13,824 nucleotides of DNA from an uncultured Eubacteriales bacterium (GTDB lineage Bacteria > Bacillota > Clostridia > Oscillospirales > Acutalibacteraceae), in contig ONEU01000044.1 of assembly GCA_900316925.1 (NCBI GenBank), positions 1 through 13,824 of the forward strand, in the 5' to 3' direction. Below are positions 7,674 to 13,824 of this stretch, one piece after another. The notes beneath the pieces were generated by a model. The model ran no database searches and was not told where the DNA came from. It saw only the letters and a list, made by a program, of their open reading frames with translations. How positions within the stretch are numbered: position 1 is the stretch's first letter; the number at the start of each line of letters is the position of its first letter. The position numbers and the translations under genes were made by a program.

Positions 7674-8834
7674 ATGTATAATATTCAGACGCTCAATAAG
7701 ATCTCAAAGACAGGTCTTTCCCGCCTGGGCGACAACTATGCAGTCGCTGACGATATGCAGAATCCCGATGCAATCCTGGTACGTTCCGCTGCCATGCATG
7801 ATATGGAGATGCCCGAGAGCCTGCTGGCAATTGCCAGAGCAGGTGCCGGCGTGAACAACATCCCGCTGGACAAGTGCTCCGAGCAGGGCATTGTGGTATT
7901 CAACACTCCCGGTGCAAATGCCAATGCTGTGAAAGAGCTGGTACTGACCGGTCTTCTGCTCAGCTCCAGAAAGGTCGTTGACGGAATCGCATGGGCAAAG
8001 ACCCTGAAGGGCAACGGCGACGCTGTGGGCAAGATGGTAGAAAAGGGCAAGAGCCAGTTTGTAGGCCCCGAGATCAAGGGGAAGACACTCGGCGTAATCG
8101 GTCTGGGCGCAATCGGCATCCTGGTAGCCAACGCAGCCGTAGCTCTGGGCATGGACGTTGTCGGCTATGACCCGTTCCTGTCTGTTGACCATGCACTGCT
8201 CATTTCCAGAAAGGTAAAGCACGTTGAGACTCTCGATGAGATCTTTGCTGCCAGCGACTACATCACCGTTCATGTGCCGCTGACTCCCGACACCAAGGGT
8301 GTGATCAACGCTGCAAACATCGCAAAGATGAAGGACGGCGTTCGCATCCTGAACTTCTCCAGAGCCGACCTGGCTGTTTCCACAGACGTACTGAAGGCAC
8401 TGGCAGACAAGAAGGTATCCGCTTATGTAACCGACTTTGCCACCGATGATATCCTGGGTGAAGAGGGCGTCATTGCCATCCCCCACCTGGGCGCATCCAC
8501 TCCCGAGTCTGAGGAGAACTGCGCAATGATGGCTGCCGACGAGATCAAGGACTTCCTTGAAAACGGCAACATCAAGAACTCCGTCACCCTGCCCAATGTC
8601 TCCATGGCAAGAGCAGGCGCCGCAAGAGTTTGTGTGATTCACAAGAACATCCCGAACATGATCAGCTCCGTGTGTGCAAAGCTGTCTGAGACAGGCAACA
8701 ATATTGAAGCAATGGCAAGCCAGTCCAGAAAGGATTATTCTTATTCCATCCTGGATGTCGCCAATGCCGTATCTGACGACGCCGTAAACGCTATCAAGGC
8801 AATTGACGGTGTGATCCGCGTCCGTGTGATCTGA
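7674..8834 (+). CDS. serA: D-3-phosphoglycerate dehydrogenase with ACT domain
   Basis: NAD-dependent oxidation of 3-phosphoglycerate, the entry step of serine synthesis. The protein has 386 aa. It has the substrate-binding N-terminal half with AGAGVNNIPL (56-65); the Rossmann fold LGVIGLGAIG (139-148) and D167 in VVGYDPF; catalytic R230 in NFSRADL; H271 in PHLGAST; and a C-terminal ACT domain (~316-386), which in this family usually senses serine. The loop between R230 and H271 is short. The place of the usual catalytic Glu in DVFxxEP is held by DFATDD, with an Asp at 259, so this is a divergent short-loop PGDH. The start is ATG 7674, preceded by AAGGGTG; a GTG at 7665 has no ribosome binding site. 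It lies 78 nt after serC. Confidence 0.95.
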   Translation: MYNIQTLNKISKTGLSRLGDNYAVADDMQNPDAILVRSAAMHDMEMPESLLAIARAGAGVNNIPLDKCSEQGIVVFNTPGANANAVKELVLTGLLLSSRKVVDGIAWAKTLKGNGDAVGKMVEKGKSQFVGPEIKGKTLGVIGLGAIGILVANAAVALGMDVVGYDPFLSVDHALLISRKVKHVETLDEIFAASDYITVHVPLTPDTKGVINAANIAKMKDGVRILNFSRADLAVSTDVLKALADKKVSAYVTDFATDDILGEEGVIAIPHLGASTPESEENCAMMAADEIKDFLENGNIKNSVTLPNVSMARAGAARVCVIHKNIPNMISSVCAKLSETGNNIEAMASQSRKDYSYSILDVANAVSDDAVNAIKAIDGVIRVRVI

Positions 8835-8858
8835 TCGTCCCCTACAGAAAAGCAATCC

Positions 8859-8898
8859 GTGAACAGCCGGCAGGACATTATCGGCTGTTCACTTTTTT
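8859..8898 (+). terminator. Intrinsic terminator of the serC-serA operon
   Basis: An 11-bp perfect stem GTGAACAGCCG/CGGCTGTTCAC with a 12-nt loop, followed by TTTTTT. Confidence 0.93.
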
Positions 8899-8955
8899 AT
8901 TGCCCGGAAACCGACCGTTGATGCAGCGGTTACGGAACAGGGATTCCCCGTCGGT

Positions 8956-9119
8956 AAAGTCCATGCACATTCTTCGGCAGCAACGCTGAGAAATGAGCGT
9001 TTACCAATTTCTGCAAGGTATCTCCTTCAGCGAATTTTGGAAAGGGGTCCGGGGAAAACCTTTTCTTCGCCGGAAAAAGGTTTTCCCTGGTAACTGACAG
9101 GTCAAAATGGATTTCCGTG
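8956..9119 (+). repeat. Intergenic repeat, copy 1 (about 163 bp)
   Basis: Runs from AAAGTCCATGCA to CCGTG and aligns over its full length with 11359-11521 in the same orientation, at roughly 80% identity by eye. A 31-bp core (9028-9058, starting CAGCGAATTTTGG) is identical in both. It contains a hairpin GGGAAAACCTTTT/AAAAGGTTTTCCC (13 bp). No coding potential is evident. Both copies end shortly before a promoter of a downstream gene. It occupies most of the gap between the serA terminator and the 170-aa protein gene. Confidence 0.88.
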
Positions 9120-9137
9120 ATAATTCTCGGAAATGGA

Positions 9138-9166
9138 TTGCAGGACAGCAAAGAAAATGGTATAAT
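9138..9166 (+). promoter_or_regulatory. Promoter of the 170-aa protein gene, probably also of the RT
   Basis: TTGCAG (9138-9143), a 17-bp spacer, and TATAAT (9161-9166) with TG in extended -10 position. The transcript would start near 9173. No clear promoter is seen between the two cassette genes, so they are probably co-transcribed. Confidence 0.75.
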
Positions 9167-9203
9167 TGTACTATATGATCTGCTATTTAAAGGAGGCATT
9201 TAT

Positions 9204-9716
9204 ATGGGTCTGTTTTCAAAGCTCCTTGGCGACGTGAACCGCCAGCTTGTCCGCACGGCGACGAATGAGGCAATCAAAGGATTCCAGCAGCCGTCAAGCG
9301 CCCCCCAACCGTCACAGACTGTTCCGCAGCAGGCTTCACCGCAGGCAGCCGCACAGAATGTGCCCGGTCCCTCCGGCTTTTCCTGGGGACCGATCATGCC
9401 TGATGAAGAAAATCAGTATTCCTATGGCGGCAGTTATCTTGACTACTTTATGAACATTTACCGTTCGGAATTTCCGCAGTATCAGATCGACTGCAAGCCG
9501 TCATCGAATATGCAGTATGTCCTCATCACCTTCAGCATGAACAATCAGACAGCACTGGTGGTAGAGCTGCTTTCCAAAAGCAGCGGCGTCAAAAAGATGC
9601 GGAACGTCTGCGGCAGGAACGGCATCCCGTACCTGCGGTTTTACCACAATGTAGAGGGATGGTGGAACACCCGTTCCTATGTAATCACCCGCACACGCAG
9701 CGCTCTTTCACTGTAA
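9204..9716 (+). CDS. Unrecognised 170-aa protein with Pro/Gln-rich linker
   Basis: Function not recognised. An amphipathic N-terminus (MGLFSKLLGD and the following ~15 residues) is joined by a low-complexity Pro/Gln/Ala/Ser linker (~28-55) to a compact C-terminal domain (~56-170). That domain contains GPSGFSWGPIMPDEENQY, an aromatic-rich stretch, a hydrophobic strand ALVVELL, and GIPYLRFYHNVEGWWNTRSY. The strand-acid-helix-Cys-GIPYLRFY order faintly recalls small PD-(D/E)XK-like folds, but the E-x-K signature is not clear, so no nuclease call is made. There is no signal peptide or membrane segment. The ATG is fixed by AAAGGAGG with good spacing. It sits directly upstream of the RT, and both lie between the two ~163-bp repeats. 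A hairpin TTTCACT/AGTGAAA (9706-9726) overlaps the stop codon. Confidence 0.8.
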   Translation: MGLFSKLLGDVNRQLVRTATNEAIKGFQQPSSAPQPSQTVPQQASPQAAAQNVPGPSGFSWGPIMPDEENQYSYGGSYLDYFMNIYRSEFPQYQIDCKPSSNMQYVLITFSMNNQTALVVELLSKSSGVKKMRNVCGRNGIPYLRFYHNVEGWWNTRSYVITRTRSALSL

Positions 9717-10044
9717 CAAAGTGAAACAGCTAAGATAGTGAGCCATGCGTGAACGGAAAAGCGGCTTTGCCGTCTGCCCGGGAGAACGCTCTGCGCCTGC
9801 GGCGGACCCGGCACAGACTGAAAAACGGCTTCGCAGGCAGCCGGTCTGTGTACGGTCTCGTATATCCTGGAATTTTCCAGGATTTAACAATTTCTCCGGA
9901 GACGGCAGGCTGTCTGTTTCCCGACGCATCCCACAACAGCATCACGCCGCACTGTCCGACAGTGCTTCTGCGGTGTTTTCACCTGACTGCCTCTGTGAGC
10001 GGGTGAAAATACCGCAGTTTATTGTAAATCGGGAGGGAAGCGAT
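9717..10044 (+). other. Structured non-coding stretch upstream of the RT (candidate ncRNA)
   Basis: About 330 nt between the 170-aa gene and the RT. The RT frame is open upstream to 9745, but that extension (rich in R, S and P) has no ribosome binding site and resembles nothing known. Inverted repeats are dense. 9772-9782 pairs with 9807-9818 (GTCTG and CCGGG arms, with a further CGC/GCG inside). 9864-9872 pairs with 9875-9883 (ATCCTGGAA/TTCCAGGAT). 9968-9983 pairs with 10002-10017 (CTGCGGTGTTTTCACC against GGTGAAAATACCGCAG: 16 bp including one G-U). The last hairpin ends 27 nt before the RT start codon. It could be an RT template or partner RNA, a leader that controls RT translation, or degenerate DNA. 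No confident promoter was found inside. Confidence 0.5.
9968..10017 (+). repeat. Long hairpin just upstream of the RT ribosome binding site
   Basis: 16 consecutive pairs (one G-U) around an 18-nt loop. It is followed by TTTATTG and then the RT ribosome binding site GGGAGG. It could act as an attenuator, translational control element or RNA scaffold. Confidence 0.75.
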
Positions 10045-11289
10045 ATGCCGCTGCTGGAAAAGCTCTCCGAGGAGAGCACCTGGCGCCGATTCTATACATA
10101 CAAAACCTCACTGGTGTGTCACAAGCCGTTTGAGCAGGAGCTGCGGCGCTTTATTGACGAGCAGGCGTATCTGCCGGTCTGTGAGCGCATTGCCGGCAGG
10201 GAACCGTTTCCGCTGCCGCAGCGTTCGGTGGTCAACAAGACCAACTCGCAAAAAAAGCGTGTCGTCTATGTCTATCCCCGGGCGGAGAATATCGTCCTGA
10301 AGCTGCTGACCTATCTGTTGCTGCGGCAGTATGACAGCCTGTTTTGCGATAACCTTTATTCCTTCCGGCCGGGACGCACGGCCAAGGACGCTGTCCGCCG
10401 GTTCGCAGGCTGCCGGGAGCTCCGGGAAATGTACGCCTATAAGGTAGATATCAGCAACTACTTCAATTCCGTCCCCCTTTCATTGCTGCTGCCGCAGCTG
10501 ATAGAAGTATTGCGGGACGATCCCGGGCTGTATCAGTTCCTGAGCAGCCTGCTGCAGGAGGAACGGGTGATCGACCGCGGCAGCGTCATCACCGAGGAAA
10601 AGGGGATCATGGCAGGCACTCCGCTGGCGTCCTTTTATGCGAACCTGTTCCTGCGGGAGCTTGACAGGCACTTTGATGAGCGGAAGATCCCCTACGCGCG
10701 CTATTCCGACGACATCATTGTTTTTGCACCCGATGCGGAGACCCTGAAAAGCTACGCCGACACCATACGCGGGACACTTCACCGCCACCAACTGCGGGTC
10801 AACCCCGAAAAAGAGGTATTCTACACGCCCCGGGAGGGCTGGACGTTCCTGGGATTCTCCTATCGGGAGGGCACCATCGACATTGCTCCCGTCACCGTGC
10901 AGAAGATCAAGGCAAAAATGCGCCGGAAGGCACGGGCATTGCAGCGTTGGCGAAAGCGCAATGATATGACCGGCGAGAATGCCGCCGCAGCGTTTATCCG
11001 CATCTTCAACCGGAAGCTGCTGGAAGGCCCCCACGACAACGAACTGACCTGGAGCAGTTGGTTCTTTCCGGTAATCAATACCACCGCCAGTCTGCAGAAG
11101 ATCGACCGCTATGCCCAGGACTGCATCCGTTATCTCGTCAGCGGCGTACATCGGAAATCCCGCTATCAGGTGCGCTACGGCATGATGAAGCAGCTCGGCT
11201 ATCAGAACCTTGTCCACCAGTATTACGCATACCGTCAGCAGGATGCGGCACGGCACCTGGCAGACGCCCCCGACGCTCCCGACGGTTGA
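10045..11289 (+). CDS. Stand-alone reverse transcriptase (unknown-group type)
   Basis: RNA-directed DNA polymerase, 414 aa. RT blocks in order: KKRVVYVYPRAENIVLKLL (70-88), NLYSFRPGRTAKDAVRRF (103-120), YKVDISNYFNS with catalytic D135 (132-142), KGIMAGTPLASFYAN (186-200), YARYSDDIIVFA with D222/D223 (217-228), LRVNPEKEVFY (250-260) and WTFLGFSYREG (266-276). A ~135-aa helical C-terminus with IRIFNRKLL, LTWSSWFFP and YQVRYGMMKQLGYQNLVHQYY follows; it is probably thumb or RNA-binding. There is no HNH endonuclease, no evident group II maturase X domain, no retron VTG motif, and no template/variable repeat pair of a diversity-generating element. ATG 10045 follows GGGAGG (10031-10036). The open frame extends to 9745 without support. 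The group II-like core and stand-alone context suggest a domesticated, possibly defence-associated RT; the role is inference. Confidence 0.9.
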   Translation: MPLLEKLSEESTWRRFYTYKTSLVCHKPFEQELRRFIDEQAYLPVCERIAGREPFPLPQRSVVNKTNSQKKRVVYVYPRAENIVLKLLTYLLLRQYDSLFCDNLYSFRPGRTAKDAVRRFAGCRELREMYAYKVDISNYFNSVPLSLLLPQLIEVLRDDPGLYQFLSSLLQEERVIDRGSVITEEKGIMAGTPLASFYANLFLRELDRHFDERKIPYARYSDDIIVFAPDAETLKSYADTIRGTLHRHQLRVNPEKEVFYTPREGWTFLGFSYREGTIDIAPVTVQKIKAKMRRKARALQRWRKRNDMTGENAAAAFIRIFNRKLLEGPHDNELTWSSWFFPVINTTASLQKIDRYAQDCIRYLVSGVHRKSRYQVRYGMMKQLGYQNLVHQYYAYRQQDAARHLADAPDAPDG

Positions 11290-11358
11290 TGGTTCCAAGC
11301 CTCCCGGGGTTTCAGAAAAGGGATGTCCATGAAACGGCGGACGAAAAATCCTTGCCCG

Positions 11359-11521
11359 AAAGTCCATGCAAATGCTTCGTCAACGACGATGAGCAGTGAA
11401 TGTTTACCGATTGCGGCAAGGTCTATCCCGCAGCGAATTTTGGAAAGGGGTCCGGGGAAAAACCTTTTTTCGCCAGAAAAAGGGTTCCCCGGGAACTGGC
11501 AGGTCAGAACTGTTTTTCGTG
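11359..11521 (+). repeat. Intergenic repeat, copy 2 (about 163 bp)
   Basis: Direct repeat of 8956-9119, with the identical 31-bp core at 11431-11461. The hairpin (GGGGAA ... CCTTTTT/AAAAAGG ... TTCCCC) is kept despite base changes in both arms. It lies 70 nt after the RT stop and just before the tmk promoter. No other terminator is visible after the RT, so this hairpin may serve as one. The region 11290-11358 holds only a weak 6-bp stem (11309-11335). Confidence 0.88.
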
Positions 11522-11539
11522 GAACGCAGCAAAAACATA

Positions 11540-11568
11540 TTGATAATAAGCGGAAAAAGGAGTAAAAT
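11540..11568 (+). promoter_or_regulatory. tmk-metY promoter
   Basis: TTGATA (11540-11545), a 17-bp spacer, and TAAAAT (11563-11568), 36 bp before the tmk start codon. Confidence 0.65.
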
Positions 11569-11604
11569 AAGAGGGTATTCTTCATCAGATACGGAGAGAA
11601 CGGC

Positions 11605-12240
11605 ATGAGTGAAACAACAAGAGGAAAGTTTATCGTTTTCGAGGGAATTGACGGTTCCGGAAAAGGCACGCAGATCGACCTGCTGGTACAGGAAATGAAA
11701 AAGCAGGGACGGCAGGTGTACCGGACCGCAGAGCCGACCAACACCTCCACCGGCGGAATGCTGCGTGACGCCCTGGGCGGCTTTGTGCGGCGGGATGCCT
11801 ATGAGCTGTCGGCGCTGTTTCTGCTGGACAGGATTTTCCACAACGTCAACCCCATCAACGGCATCCGGAAATATCTCAGCGAGGGAGTGGATGTGGTCTG
11901 CGACCGCTATTACTATTCCTCCTTCGCCTATCAGGGCATTGACGCCGACCTGAAATGGGTCATGCAGATGAATCTGGACTGTCAGGAAATTATCCGCCCG
12001 GATGTCTGCATCTTCCTTGACCTGGATCCCGACGTGAGCGACAGGCGCATTGCGGCAAGCCGGATGGATCGGGAGATCTACGAAAACATAGAAGCTCAGC
12101 AAAGGATCCGCAGCCGTTTTCTGGAGGTATTCCGGCTGCTGGAGGATCGTGAAACCATCAGAATCGTCGATGCTTCGCGCACCATCCCCGAGGTATCGGC
12201 TGATATTATAAAAATTTTAGAGGAAATAAAGGAGACATGA
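11605..12240 (+). CDS. tmk: Thymidylate (dTMP) kinase
   Basis: Phosphorylates dTMP to dTDP with ATP, needed for dTTP supply. The protein has 211 aa, normal for the family. It shows FEGIDGSGKGTQ (12-23, P-loop), TAEPTNTSTGG (41-51, the EP substrate region), the signature CDRYYYSSFAYQG (99-111) and a LID-like SRMDREIYEN (152-161). Two oddities stand out. The P-loop reads GKG, as in adenylate kinases, where most dTMP kinases have GKT or GKS. The usual REPGG motif is replaced by TAEPTN. It may therefore be a lineage variant or a second thymidylate-kinase-like enzyme. The ATG at 11605 follows GGAGAG (11593-11598). The stop TGA lies two bases before the metY start, which implies coupled translation. 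Confidence 0.88.
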   Translation: MSETTRGKFIVFEGIDGSGKGTQIDLLVQEMKKQGRQVYRTAEPTNTSTGGMLRDALGGFVRRDAYELSALFLLDRIFHNVNPINGIRKYLSEGVDVVCDRYYYSSFAYQGIDADLKWVMQMNLDCQEIIRPDVCIFLDLDPDVSDRRIAASRMDREIYENIEAQQRIRSRFLEVFRLLEDRETIRIVDASRTIPEVSADIIKILEEIKET

Positions 12241-12242
12241 GT

Positions 12243-13511
12243 ATGTACCATATCAACACCAAATGCGTACAGGCCGGCTATGAGCCGAAAAACGGAGAAT
12301 CGAGAGTCGTGCCGATCGTCCAGAGCACGACCTTCAAGTATGATTCCGCTGCCACACTGGGCAAGCTGTTCGATCTGGAGGAGGACGGCTTTTTCTATAC
12401 CCGTCTGACCAACCCCACACTCAGCGCGGTTGCCGCAAAGATTGCAGCCCTTGAGGGCGGTGTGGGCGCCATGCTCACCGCATCCGGTCAGGCCGCTTCC
12501 ATGCTGTCCATCACGAATATCTGTCATGCCGGCGACCATGTGGTATGCAGCACTGCCATCTACGGCGGAACCTTCAACCTCTTCCATAAGTCCCTGCGGG
12601 AACTGGGCATCGACTTCACCTTCGTGACCCCGGACGCCACCGAAGAGGAGATCAACGCCGCTTTCAAAGAGAACACCAAGGCTTGTTTTGTGGAGAGCAT
12701 TTCCAACCCGTCGCTGGATGTTGCGGATGTAGAGCTCTATGCCAGAATCGCTCATGCACACGGCGTACCGCTGATCGTCGATAACACCTTCCCCACCCCT
12801 GTCAACTTCCGTCCCTTTGAGTGGGGTGCCGATATCATTGTCCACTCCACCTCCAAATACCTTGACGGCCATGCAGTTGCCCTGGGCGGCGTGATCGTTG
12901 ACAGCGGCAACTTCGACTGGACAAACGGCAAATATCCTGCTTTCACCGAGCCGGATGAATCCTATCACGGCGTCATTTATACCGAGCGTTTCGGCAAGGC
13001 TGCCTATATCACCAAGGCTGTCACCCATCTGATGAGAGACTATGGTCCGCAGCAGAGCCCGCAGAACGCATTTCTGCTGAGCCTGGGCATCGAAACACTC
13101 TTCCTGCGGGTAGAGCGTCACTGCTCCAATGCCCTGGCAGTTGCAAAATTCCTGGAAAACAACGACAAGATCGAGTGGGTGAACTATCCCGGTCTGGAAA
13201 GCAACAAATACTATGAGCGCACCAAGAAATATATGCCCAACGGTTCCTGCGGCGTCATCTCCTTCGGCGTCAAGGGCGGCAGAGAGCAGGCCATGAAGTT
13301 CATGGATAACCTCCGGCTTGCAAAGCTCGTGATCCACGTTGCCGACGTGCGCACCTGTGCCCTGCATCCTGCCAGCACGACCCATCGTCAGATGAATGAC
13401 CAGCAGCTTGAAGAGTGCGGCGTTAAGCCCAACCTCATCAGAATGTCCGTTGGCATTGAGTACATCGACGACATCATTGCTGACCTCACCCAGGCACTTG
13501 ACAAAATCTGA
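12243..13511 (+). CDS. metY: O-acetylhomoserine sulfhydrylase (Cys/Met PLP-enzyme)
   Basis: PLP enzyme that makes homocysteine from O-acetylhomoserine and sulfide in methionine synthesis. The protein has 422 aa, which fits MetY (~425) better than cystathionine synthases or lyases (~380-400). Signatures are YTRLTNPTLSAVAAKIAALEGG (read in two blocks, 52-61 and 62-73), GQAA (82-85), YGGTFNLF (107-114), ISNPSLDVAD (153-162), VDNTFPTP (179-186), HSTSKYLDGH with PLP-lysine K205, the MetY-type insert around FTEPDESYHG, and NLIRMSVGIEYIDD near the end. Methionine gamma-lyase is a less likely alternative. The start is ATG 12243: AAAGGAG lies 8 nt upstream. An in-frame ATG at 12237 overlaps the tmk stop but is only 2 nt from the ribosome binding site. 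Confidence 0.92.
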   Translation: MYHINTKCVQAGYEPKNGESRVVPIVQSTTFKYDSAATLGKLFDLEEDGFFYTRLTNPTLSAVAAKIAALEGGVGAMLTASGQAASMLSITNICHAGDHVVCSTAIYGGTFNLFHKSLRELGIDFTFVTPDATEEEINAAFKENTKACFVESISNPSLDVADVELYARIAHAHGVPLIVDNTFPTPVNFRPFEWGADIIVHSTSKYLDGHAVALGGVIVDSGNFDWTNGKYPAFTEPDESYHGVIYTERFGKAAYITKAVTHLMRDYGPQQSPQNAFLLSLGIETLFLRVERHCSNALAVAKFLENNDKIEWVNYPGLESNKYYERTKKYMPNGSCGVISFGVKGGREQAMKFMDNLRLAKLVIHVADVRTCALHPASTTHRQMNDQQLEECGVKPNLIRMSVGIEYIDDIIADLTQALDKI

Positions 13512-13523
13512 TATCCGAAAAGA

Positions 13524-13558
13524 AAGCTCCGTATTCCACGAGAATACGGAGCTTTTTT
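13524..13558 (+). terminator. Intrinsic terminator after metY, probably bidirectional
   Basis: A 13-bp perfect stem AAGCTCCGTATTC/GAATACGGAGCTT with a 5-nt loop and a T-run to 13558. On the other strand the same stem is followed by TCTTTTC, so it may also end transcripts of the convergent gene entering from the right. Confidence 0.93.
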
Positions 13559-13654
13559 GGAAATGGGAGGACCCGATGAGACGAGTCCCCGGCGGTCCGA
13601 TCCAAAGGGGGGAGTTAACCGGCCGCCGATTCCTTACCATTGTTATTGCGGCGA

Positions 13655-13824
13655 TCAGTCACCGTTCAATTCTGTTACCTTGTGATAGGTCCAGCCGGTA
13701 TCGGTATCCTCCAGGCTGCCGTCAATAAGGTTGAATGTCTGGAGACCGCCTGCTGCACGAACGCAGAGTAATCCGTCTTCAACCGTCCAGGATGCAGGCA
13801 ACGTTTTACCATCGGCGAATTTCA
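13655..13824 (-). CDS. 3' end of an unrecognised gene (runs off right edge)
   Basis: An open minus-strand frame of 56 codons ends at TGA (13655-13657). It has no start in the window, so it is only a C-terminal fragment. The residues include KFADGKTLPASWTVEDG, then CVRAAGGLQTFNLIDG and GWTYHKVTELNGD at the end. The pattern is short beta-strands and turns without membrane segments. GKTLPASWTV matches nine of ten residues of GKTLPKSWTV in the pullulanase C-terminal beta domain of this window; that may be coincidence or a shared extracellular beta domain. It converges on metY, and the interval 13559-13654 shows no gene. The function is unknown. Confidence 0.6.
   Translation of the reverse strand, partial: KFADGKTLPASWTVEDGLLCVRAAGGLQTFNLIDGSLEDTDTGWTYHKVTELNGD

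Noticed and set aside
9745..10044. N-terminal extension of the RT by 100 residues
   Set aside because: No ribosome binding site near the upstream ATG, a composition unlike RT N-termini, and dense inverted repeats. ATG 10045 has a strong ribosome binding site.
9717..10044. Retron msr-msd
   Set aside because: The RT lacks the retron VTG motif, and no clear a1/a2 pair with a branching G was found. Kept only as a candidate ncRNA of another kind.
8956..11521. Diversity-generating element template/variable repeats
   Set aside because: Differences between the two ~163-bp copies involve all bases and both gaps and substitutions, not adenine-specific changes, and neither copy lies in a coding target.
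8956..11521. Insertion sequence or transposon ends
   Set aside because: The repeats are direct, not inverted; no transposase is present and no target-site duplication was seen.
12096..13640. Minus-strand 514-aa frame opposite metY, and the similar frames opposite serC, serA and the RT
   Set aside because: The frames run antisense across well-supported enzymes and show no initiation signals or known motifs.

Overview
The window looks like chromosomal DNA of a moderately GC-rich Gram-positive Clostridia member, most likely a Ruminococcus-like gut bacterium. The grounds are a tRNA-sensing T-box leader before leuA, near-consensus sigma-A promoters with extended -10 elements, strong AGGAGG ribosome binding sites, U-tailed terminators, and a secreted, anchored starch-debranching enzyme with MucBP-like repeats. 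The species assignment is inference; no rRNA or marker gene is present.

Left part (1-6232, minus strand). The 5' end of leuA (2-isopropylmalate synthase) runs off the left edge. It is preceded by a complete leucine-type T-box leader and a near-perfect promoter. Next comes a non-coding stretch with a 22-bp tandem repeat, then a large cell-surface type I pullulanase (GH13) with its own terminator, then an AI-2E family membrane protein with a long hydrophilic tail, its own promoter and its own terminator.

Middle (6431-8898, plus strand). A serC-serA operon makes serine from 3-phosphoglycerate. It has a consensus promoter, an intergenic stem-loop and a strong terminator.

Accessory cassette (8956-11521, plus strand). 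Two direct copies of a ~163-bp intergenic repeat, about 2.4 kb apart, bracket an unrecognised 170-aa protein gene, a ~330-nt non-coding stretch rich in inverted repeats, and a stand-alone reverse transcriptase with a YSDD active site. The RT lacks clear retron, DGR or group II intron hallmarks. This resembles the layout of defence-associated or unknown-group RTs that pair with an upstream structured RNA, and it is the best candidate here for an undescribed system.

Right part (11540-13824). A divergent thymidylate kinase (tmk) is translationally coupled to an O-acetylhomoserine sulfhydrylase (metY), followed by a bidirectional terminator. The 3' end of an unrecognised minus-strand gene enters from the right edge.

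Together the housekeeping genes cover amino-acid synthesis (leucine, serine, methionine/cysteine), dTTP supply and starch use.
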